From: Chara braunii
Lineage: Eukaryota > Streptophyta > Charophyceae > Charales > Characeae
Assembly (NCBI GenBank): GCA_003427395.1
Contig: BFEA01000535.1
Location: forward strand, 294,183-317,618
Length of the DNA stretch: 23,436 nucleotides
Direction of reading: 5' to 3'
Shown piece by piece: positions 17,033-23,436 of the stretch. Position 1 is the first letter of the stretch. Every line of letters begins with the position of its first letter. The notes beneath the pieces are model-generated. The model had not been told where the DNA came from. It ran no database searches and saw only the letters and a program-made list of their open reading frames with translations. Made by a program: the position numbers and the translations under genes.

Positions 17033-17502
17033 TCATAATATCACATCCAAAAATATGCAATGACTGCAATTACAAACACCAGCTGTTTCTAGAAGTTTTG
17101 TTCTTGTAAACCAGCGGTCGTCTTCCGGTCGGACCTTATACTGTCTCTGGGGACGACCTCTACCTCCTCTCCTAAATACATCCTCATCTCCAATGCCGTC
17201 TATGTCATATCTTCCATCCATATCCGGAGGGATCATGGATCTTCTTGAAGGGAACTGTTGACTTGTGACACACGGCAACAGTTTTGAAGCATGGAACACA
17301 GGGTTGGTGTGGAGGTGTGTTGGAATCTCTAATGTGTAGGAGGGTCCATATTCTCCGCCCTTGACTTCTAGAACCGGCCACGGTCCTCTATATGCAGAGG
17401 CAGTAACTTCTGCGAGATGTTCTCCTCAGGTGCAAACTCTTTAGCCTTGACCCAGACTAAGTCGCCTACCTGAAACTGCGATTGGCGATGGTACTTATTA
17501 GC
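17033..17502 (-). pseudogene. Element D integrase C-terminus and chromodomain-like tail
   Basis: Follows the core after a TAG at 17503-17505. It encodes QVGDLVWVKAKEFAPEEN and ISQKLLP. After a two-base insertion near 17420 it continues GPWPVLEV, GPSYTLEIP, NPVFHASKLLPC, IPPDMDGRYDID and RQYKVRPEDDRWFTRTKLL. The chromodomain-like tail seems to lack several residues between QYKV and EDDRWF. It is related to the fragments at 11585-11802 and 12994-13130. Confidence 0.8.
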
Positions 17503-17976
17503 CTATTCTATCATTCTGTGTTGGGCCTTCTTGAAGTTCTCAACAACAGTTGCTAGCTCTTTCTCGTGTTGTATTGCAAACTCCTTGGTACCGAGCGGTA
17601 GCCTGTGAATCTGGTCCCGGTTCAGTCCTTCGAATGGTCTGCATGGTCTAAAGGACTTGTGCAGCTCATTGGGAGTGCGACAAGTGGACAGGTGCACGCT
17701 GTTATTGTATGCGCTAGCTACCTTAGGTAACATCTCGTCCCAGTTGATCTGGTCGGGTCTAATGTACATGCGTAGAACTTGCTGTAGGATCTTGTTCATT
17801 TGCTTGGTATGACCGTTGGTCTCTAGGTGGCGGCCAGACGACATCAACAACTTAGATCCGTAAACTCCCATGAGTTCTTGCCAGTTCTGGCTGGTGAAGC
17901 GACTATCTCTATCGCTAACTATTGACAACGGGACTCCATTCTCGCTAACCCAAAAATCAAAGAACTTTCGTATAAC
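17503..17976 (-). pseudogene. Element D integrase core, catalytic Glu lost
   Basis: Contains FFDFWVSENGVPLSIV and SDRDSRF, with the second catalytic Asp. The motif normally read as T-D-G-Q-T-E appears as TNGHTKQMN, so the catalytic Glu position is Lys (17803-17805) and the nearby Asp is Asn. It starts after an in-frame TAA (17977-17979) and ends at an in-frame TAG (17503-17505). The following YNNSVHLSTCRTPNEL is a usual Ty3/gypsy integrase segment. Confidence 0.85.
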
Positions 17977-19059
17977 TTAATTCGTACGTGCCTCTGCAGG
18001 CAAGGGGACAAAAACAACATACTTGCCAAATCGGTCAATTATGACCATGACTTGGCTCTGACCGTGTCTACTTTTGACACCGGCATCCATAAAATCGATG
18101 GAGACTGAGTCTCCCGGCTGGTCTGGAATAGGCAAGGGTCTGAGAAGTCCTAGAGGGGCGCGCGTAGTGGTCTTGTTTCTCTGGCAAACTTTGCAACTGC
18201 GGACATACTCTATGCAGTCAGCTTTCATCCCTGGCCAGGTATACGCACGCATAAGATTGGCTAAGGTCTTTTGCCAACCAAAATATTCCTCTGTGTCATG
18301 GCATTCCCCTAGGATCAGACTACGGATCTTTTCACTGTTGGGAATGCATAAACGGTCGAATACATTAGCCTTCTCAAATAATAGTCCCTCAGTAGTGTGG
18401 TAATCTGGTTCGGTCTTTGGGGCCTCCTTGACTCTCTTGAGGAGGTCGCTGTAGATAGGGTCCTGCGCATATGCCTGTCTAACTTTCTCTTGCAGGTCTC
18501 TCCCTATATCCAGATAGTGAAGTATGGCTCCAAAGTAGTCTGATCTCCTACTCAGAGCATTCGCAACTACGTTGTACTTGCCTTTGACCTGTTTGAGCTC
18601 AAAGTCATACTGATCTATTTCAGCGGTCCACCTAGTCAACTTAGGTGTCATTTTGGTCTGGGTCTTTAACCATCTAAGCGTTTCGTGGTCTGAGTACACT
18701 TTGAAGTGCCTCCCAAGCAGGTAATGCTTCCAGTGCACTAGAGCCTGCCTGAGAGCGTAGAGTTCTCTCTCATACGTGGAGGTAGCGACCTTCTCTGAAG
18801 GCATCCTTGCGGACATGAACTCTACGGGTCTATAGCCATTGTCGTCGTCTTGCTGCAACACGACACCTATCGCATACTGGCTTGCATCTGTGGTGACGAC
18901 AAATGGCAAAGACGGATGAGCTACTTTGAGGACTAGATATTCTATCAGTGCGCGCTTCGGTTTCTTTAGTGTAGATGTACAATCTTTGTCCCATTGCAAT
19001 ATTGCCTCTTTCTTTAGCAACCTGCACAAGGGAGCGGCGATAGTGGAGAAGTTCCTCAC
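17977..19059 (-). pseudogene. Element D RNase H and integrase N-terminus
   Basis: Starts in the RT connection (VRNFSTIAAPLCRLL). RNase H motifs are VVTTDASQYAIG, YERELYALRQAL and YSDHETLRWL, followed by VKGKYNVVANALSRRSD. The integrase zinc-finger region reads ECHDTEEYFGW and later CKVCQRNK; the second zinc-binding His appears as Tyr. The first catalytic Asp is in VSIDFMDAG. It ends at TAA 17977-17979 while homologous sequence continues in the same frame. Confidence 0.88.
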
Positions 19060-19472
19060 GAACTTCCTATAGCCCGCAACTCTGTCAATGTGCGGGGCGT
19101 CGGCCAGTCTCTGATTGTCGCTATCTTGCTGTCCTCTGGCTTAATGCCATCTCCGTCTAGTACGTGGCCCAAGTACAAGACTTGTGTCTTGGCCCACTCA
19201 CACTTCTTCGCGTTAATCTTGAAGTTAGCGTCTCTCAGCTTCTCCAAAACTTGCCTCAAATGACCCTGATGCTCTTGGAGGGTCCTGCTGAAAACTAAGA
19301 TATCGTCTAAATAAACTACTACAAACTTGTCTAACCAAGGTCTAAACAGATCGTTCATACAACGCTGAAACGTAGCTGGCGCATTGGTCAGTCCAAAGGG
19401 CATCACTATAAACTCATAATGCCCATATCTGGTCCGGAACGCAGTCTTATACTGATCATCAGATATGATCAT
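19056..19472 (-). pseudogene. Element D reverse transcriptase, C-terminal half
   Basis: Holds [26 protein letters not shown] and the active site YLDD (19302-19313), then YLGHVLDGDGIKP. It is separated from the upstream half by a 13-base insertion at about 19454-19475. At its left end LTELRA breaks off where a GF-x-GF-AGYY segment is normally found, so a small deletion with frameshift lies near 19060-19075. Confidence 0.88.
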
Positions 19473-20196
19473 CAGGATGGACTTTTATCTGATGGTATCC
19501 GGACTTCAGATCTATCTTAGAGAAATACTTGCAACCCTGCACCCGATCTAGAAGATCGTCTATCCTGGGCAGCGGTTCAACATTCTTCATAGTAATCGCA
19601 TTTAGACCCCTATAGTCTATACACATACGAAGCTCTCCTTCCTTTTTGGGGACAAACAGGACTGGTGCTCCAAAAGGAGACGAACTGGGCCTGATCCAAC
19701 CTTTCTCGAGGAGCTCGTCTAACTGCTTGTGTAGCTCCTCTAACTCTCTAGGGGACATTCTGTAGACTGCTCCCTTAGGAGTTCTACTGCCAGGCTCTAT
19801 CTTTATCCTGTGCTGGATGGGTCGCGACACTACTCCTGTCGGCGACTCAGTTAAGTCTTTGAACTCTTCCAGCAGCTTGGCTATGGCTGGATCTATGGAG
19901 CTCACCTCTTCCTTAGGCTCAGTGACAAGTCTAACATAAACTACAAAGACCTGTTCTTCTAACCGCTCCTTCTTCACTAACCGCGCAAACGCGGGAGCAC
20001 TGAGACAGCAGTGTGCCAAGGTGTTGTCTACACCTGACACATGAAACAGGCGGGCAGTCTTAACCTCGCCTGATGGACTAGGGAGCCTACACTCATGCTC
20101 TCTCAAGTGGAGTGTGGCCCCTGCTGCCTCTCCCCAATCCATTCCTAACACTATGTCGAAAGGAAGGTCATCCTGTATGATTCTCCACCTTCCCAT
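19459..20196 (-). pseudogene. Element D protease C-terminus and RT N-terminal half
   Basis: Begins with [13 protein letters not shown], the second hallmark of the retropepsin fold. It then carries the Pol linker ([15 protein letters not shown]) and RT fingers [30 protein letters not shown] and [17 protein letters not shown]. It is out of frame with the protease active-site segment (shift near 20175-20200) and with the rest of RT. Confidence 0.88.
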
Positions 20197-20701
20197 CTTT
20201 CTCTAGGCGAAAGTACGCCTGGACTCCCTCTGCGTAGTCCTCAACTCGCATCGTGCGGTTGTCTGTGAGGACACTGACTATGGGGTCTTCCAATTTCTTG
20301 ACTTTTAATCCTAGCCTCAACTTTTTCAGCGCCCTATGGCTAATGTAACTACAGGTAGCCCCTGAGTCTATAAGGGCCCCTACTCTGCTTCTAAATACTT
20401 CTACATCTACCAAGATCAGTTGTCCCTTGCTCTCCTTCTTCATTTTGGCCCAGGCTGGCATCCTCTTCTTCAACTCTTCTGCCACGCCTGTGAGAGACGT
20501 GCCTAGAGAGACGCTAACACAACCAGTCTCTGGACAACTAGCTAAGCACGGGCCTGCAACCTTTGCCATAGGCTCATGTGGTTTTGGAGTTTCCTGTATG
20601 CGTGCGCTCGCTTCCCCACATGGCCTTGAAGTGGGGGCAGTTGCAACCCCTATTGGCGGCTGCCTTTTGATTGTTGGGCAGCCCATCGGGCCTGTCTGTA
20701 C
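20168..20701 (-). pseudogene. Element D protease, active-site part
   Basis: Retropepsin active site ALIDSGATCSYIS, preceded by a linker of about 100 residues. The frame is open from 20701 and overlaps the end of gag (stop 20650-20652) in the -1 phase, the same relation as in elements A and C. An in-frame ATG at 20684-20686 exists, so internal initiation is an alternative. It ends by frameshift near 20168-20200. Confidence 0.8.
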
Positions 20702-22623
20702 TTAGGACAAAATTTAATTACATGGGCCGGGTCACCACAGAATACGCACTGACCCTGGTCCACGCGTTCCTGCCATACGCGTTGGTCCATGCCCAAATCT
20801 TCCCAGGGCCTGCCCTGTGGCAAGCCTGGGTGCCATCCTCCTTGAGGTGGCCTTCCGCCTCGTCGTTGTGGGGACCGACAAGAACCCTGGCGATTTGGCG
20901 GGGGACCTTGACCCCTACCTCCCACTTGGCAACTCCCTTGTCCGCCAACCCCCTGTGCGCCCGGTCCTCGGCCTCCCATGGCCTGGCCCCTTTGGCCCTG
21001 GCCTCCTCCTCTACCTTGCGGCCTCCCTCCAGCCACGACAGCCGCATAAGACCTCCCCTGCCCTATGCTGCTGTCATCCTCCTCTAACCCCCACTCAATC
21101 TCACTGTAGGGGACTTCATCAATACCACCTTCTTCTAAAGTAAGGATCATGTGATCCTTGGCCCTGACTTGGCCAGAGATGGTACGGCCTTTCCACTTTT
21201 TCCCCTTATCCAAGTCCTTATGCCAGAAAGTGGACACTGGCATGGACTTTGACTCATACAGGACCACCTATCTACTCAGTACGTCATAGGTGATGTCAAC
21301 CTATTGAGACCTATCAAAGAAATGCCCTCTCAGGGGCTCTGGCATGGCACGATAGAATAACTGGACCAACCGGGGCTCAGTGACCCCATGGTCTGGGACG
21401 GCTACCAAGTCGTCCATGACGCCCTTGAGTGCTCTCGCACTCCTCCACTGTCGCGAGTGGATAGTTTGTAGCTTGTCAGAGGCTCTAACGCCTCTCGTTG
21501 GGTCAGCAAATCGCTCCCTCAGGAGCTTGAAGAAGTGAAGAAGGGGGGTAACCTTAGAATATGCAACCAGGTTGTTTTCACAACCGGCTGCGAGCGCAAG
21601 GGATCTAGCAAAGCTAGCCGCCTCGTCCTTGAGGGCCTAGGAGGCGATGAGGACTTGCTCCTCAGTCAAGATGTGTTGTAAGTATATATAGCTGTCGACG
21701 CTTGCCTCCCAGTTATCGAAATTCTCCTCCCTCTTCCCGCCGTATGCATCTGGGAATTTCAGTTTGATGAACTCTTTGCGAGGCCTAGCCTCACTATCGA
21801 CAATGGCTACCGCTTTGGCACCCTCGATGGCGCCCTCACAGAACTTCCCCACGTTGTCCCTCAATCGCCTAACTTCGCCTCCAACGTGGGTGACCATATC
21901 GCGCGCGAAATCTCTAAATCCTGACCGCATGGCACTCACTGATACCTCTTGAGCCCTGTTGGCTTGACGTTCCTCCATCCAAGCCGCACTCAACACCTCC
22001 AGGTACCCCAACATCTTATCCATTTTGGCCGAGATGTCTGTCTGCGCTTGTACCTCTTGTGTACAATCTTTCACCTTCGCCACCTCTGTGGTCAGTCTAT
22101 TAACTTCATCCCTCCTCCTCTTCTTTTCCCTCTTCATTCTCAGTTTCCACTCCAACTTCTTTTCTTCTTCCCTTTCTTGCCGTTCCAGGGGGTCCTCGAG
22201 TGTCGCTAGCTCGCTGGCTAACGCATCTCTCTCATCCTGGGGCACATAAAACTCCGCCTCCTCATCTTCCCCCAACGATAAGTTAGCTATCCACCCGCTA
22301 ATCTTCTTCTCCATCTCTGCATCTTCATCCCTCTTCGTGCCACTACTCTCCTCTCTTCCTTCAATACGCTTTCTCTCTTTTTCTTCTCCTGCTGCTGCTT
22401 CCTCTTTGGCAGCTTTTCTCCTCTCTTCCTCCTCCTGCTGAACTCTCTTCATCTCCTCCTCCAATTTCTTCATCTTCGCTGCCTGCTCCTCTGTGATTGC
22501 CTTTAGCTTCGCCTGTTTCTGGAGCTCTTTCCTCTCCCTATTCTCTCTCACTAAGGCGACCATCTTCTCTTGCTGCTTTTGAGTATAGGGGCTAGTACTC
22601 GTCCCACTACGGGTCTCAACCAT
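20650..22623 (-). pseudogene. Element D Gag, three in-frame TAG codons
   Basis: Starts MVETRSGTSTS at 22623, a start typical of plant Ty3/gypsy Gag. A long charged coiled coil follows (about residues 20-200), then the capsid region (KLKFPDAYGG, NWEASVDSYIYL). One uninterrupted phase runs the whole length but contains TAG at 21637-21639, 21301-21303 and 21268-21270. After a Gly/Gln-rich basic stretch comes the zinc knuckle CVFCGDPAHVIKFC (20707-20748). The stop at 20650-20652 lies 18 codons after the knuckle, the same layout as in A and C. Confidence 0.85.
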
Positions 22624-22663
22624 GGTGATAAGTGCACAACTGAATTGACGGTTCCAAACCTCA

Positions 22664-22666
22664 CCA
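22664..22666 (-). promoter_or_regulatory. Candidate PBS start/LTR end of element D
   Basis: The minus strand reads GAGTCTACA followed by TGGTGAGG, which has the form of an LTR end plus a PBS starting TGG, 41 bases before the gag ATG. The bases after TGG do not match initiator tRNA-Met, and I could not identify a donor tRNA. Confidence 0.3.
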
Positions 22667-23436
22667 TGTAGACTCTAACCCCTGACTGACAGACTAGCTG
22701 ACTCAATCTAAGACTCACAGAATCCGGACAGGGATCCTGTCAACTAGGTTCTCTAGCCTAGACCTATACTATGGCTGTCACTACTAGACCTGTTGCTGAT
22801 CAGGAGGCATTTAAGGAGATCCCCTGTAACTCCTTATGGATTATTTAACGTCGCAGACAGGATGACGCGATCAGCAGGTCTCTCAACACTTAGACAGCCT
22901 GTTGTGCAACCCACAGCTAGGATTTTGGGCCTACCGTGCCACACCGAGCAGCCCGCCGGTCGGTACCGGTCCTTGGGAGGGTTAGGCCTCCGGACAGTCG
23001 AGTTGTCAGACACAGTCTTTAGCCCTACTCAGCCCGTGTGGGTTTCGTCAATAAGGCCCTATCCTTCATCCACAGAGTTCTATCACCTGGACAAAAGAGA
23101 CTCGATGCAGAAAGAAGAGACAGACAGACTGGACTCAGCAAGTACCACAGGGTGTGTGCACATCCATAGGACGAGGGGTAGGTTGGAGGCTTGGCGAGAT
23201 TATACCGGCTCCAGCTTGGTCAAACTCATGGTCAACGGTCTTGGTCAACGTCGATCAACGCTGCACTCAACCCCCGGTCACCTCCGGTCAACCCCCGGTC
23301 AACCCTGGTCAACCCTGGTCAACGTCGGTCAACGCTTGGTCAACTCTCCCGGTCAACTCCTCTAGCCGGCTATGGCTGCCGGCTTCTCTTTCCCGCACCA
23401 ACGTCCCTCTTCTCTTCACCTTCCTCGCCTCCTTTC
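22667..23436 (-). repeat. Putative 5' LTR of element D (partial)
   Basis: Assigned by position upstream of gag. It contains a TATA-like GGTATAAT at 23199-23206 and, just upstream of it on the minus strand, a W-box array. No second copy is in the window, so the LTR identity is inferred. Confidence 0.45.
23218..23356 (-). promoter_or_regulatory. Array of ten TTGACC W-boxes
   Basis: GGTCAA on the plus strand (TTGACC on the minus) occurs at 23218, 23230, 23243, 23286, 23297, 23307, 23317, 23327, 23338 and 23351. TTGACC/T is the binding core of plant WRKY factors. The array sits directly upstream of a TATA-like motif in the transcription direction of element D. Confidence 0.7.

Larger units (their letters stand above)
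13131..17050 (+). mobile_element. Element C: Ty3/gypsy-like element, 5' LTR to Gag, Pol missing
   Basis: LTR, PBS, ~1.35 kb leader and Gag lie on the plus strand. After the Gag/Pol frameshift region at 16668-16856, coding similarity fades and the sequence meets the convergent 3' end of element D. Protease, RT and integrase of C are absent. Scattered single N bases occur only here (14282, 14567, 14807, 15561, 16292, 16312-16313), which suggests that reads from several copies were merged. Confidence 0.7.
17033..23436 (-). mobile_element. Element D: decayed Ty3/gypsy chromovirus-type retrotransposon
   Basis: Read leftwards: putative 5' LTR, Gag, protease, RT, RNase H, integrase with chromodomain-like tail. 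All domains are recognisable, but each junction carries a frameshift or stop, and the integrase has lost its catalytic Glu. No 3' LTR is found at the left end. The 5' LTR runs off the window. Confidence 0.85.

Noticed and set aside
17503-22623. Reassigned nuclear code with TAG/TAA read as glutamine, as in some ulvophyte algae
   Set aside because: TAG/TAA in element D do fall at Gln-compatible positions and eL22 ends in TGA. But D shows the same C-to-T bias at non-stop codons, element A is broken by TGA, and C's TAG sits at a frameshift site where the downstream frame differs. Decay explains all of this. A survey of host genes would settle it.
22645-22666. tRNA gene or full tRNA-complementary PBS before element D gag
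   Set aside because: GGTTCCAAACC looks like a T-loop, but its distance to CCA is too short and the stems do not pair. Kept only as a weak PBS candidate.

Overview
The window is nuclear eukaryotic DNA, almost certainly from the green-plant lineage. It has a plant-like eL22 ribosomal protein exon, several chromodomain-type Ty3/gypsy LTR retrotransposons primed by initiator tRNA-Met, U6 snRNA-derived sequence, many microsatellites and one assembly gap. No prokaryotic genes are seen. A streptophyte alga or bryophyte fits; the species is not determined. Apart from eL22 the window is nested, decayed transposon DNA. I call the elements A to D.

Layout. 1-544: start and body of the 3' LTR of element A (minus strand). 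545-557: its polypurine tract. 570-6189: integrase with chromodomain-like tail, RNase H, RT, protease and Gag of A, read leftwards and broken by several stops and frameshifts. 6190-7246: repeat-rich leader (TGACGT tandem repeats, a ~100 bp duplication, an array of 32 bp palindrome-bearing units, an AATC microsatellite). 7247-7262: a primer-binding site and LTR end on the minus strand. 7263-10980: no recognisable gene; small tandem repeats and one TATA box. 10981-11802 (+): remnant element B, with TATA box, LTR end, PBS and leader joined directly to an integrase C-terminus, then interrupted at 11803 by the start of an A-type LTR that runs into the 11871-12178 gap. 12179-12412 (+): C-terminal part of eL22. 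12525-12993: 23 bp minisatellite, inverted U6 repeat, T-runs, TCCGG-rich block. 12994-13130: integrase fragment. 13131-16856 (+): element C, with LTR, PBS, long leader and Gag. About 17030-23436 (-): element D, with chromodomain, integrase, RNase H, RT, protease, Gag and part of its 5' LTR.

Main discovery candidate. In A and C the Gag zinc knuckle is followed 13-16 codons later by a canonical -1 frameshift heptamer (G GGA AAC in A, A AAA AAC in C) directly abutting the gag stop codon. A 6-7 nt spacer and a foldable H-type pseudoknot follow. In both, the reading frame after the site is the -1 frame; in A that frame encodes the protease. D also has protease in the -1 frame with an overlap, but no intact heptamer. 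I infer that this clade makes Gag-Pol by programmed -1 frameshifting, which I believe is not the usual strategy for plant Ty3/gypsy elements.

Other notable items are a U6-derived inverted repeat just downstream of eL22 that would fold into a pre-miRNA-like hairpin; ten TTGACC W-boxes in the putative LTR of D, seven of them spaced 10-13 bp apart, close to one helical turn; and a clear cytosine-deamination signature in D (four CAG-to-TAG-type stops, loss of the integrase catalytic Glu).
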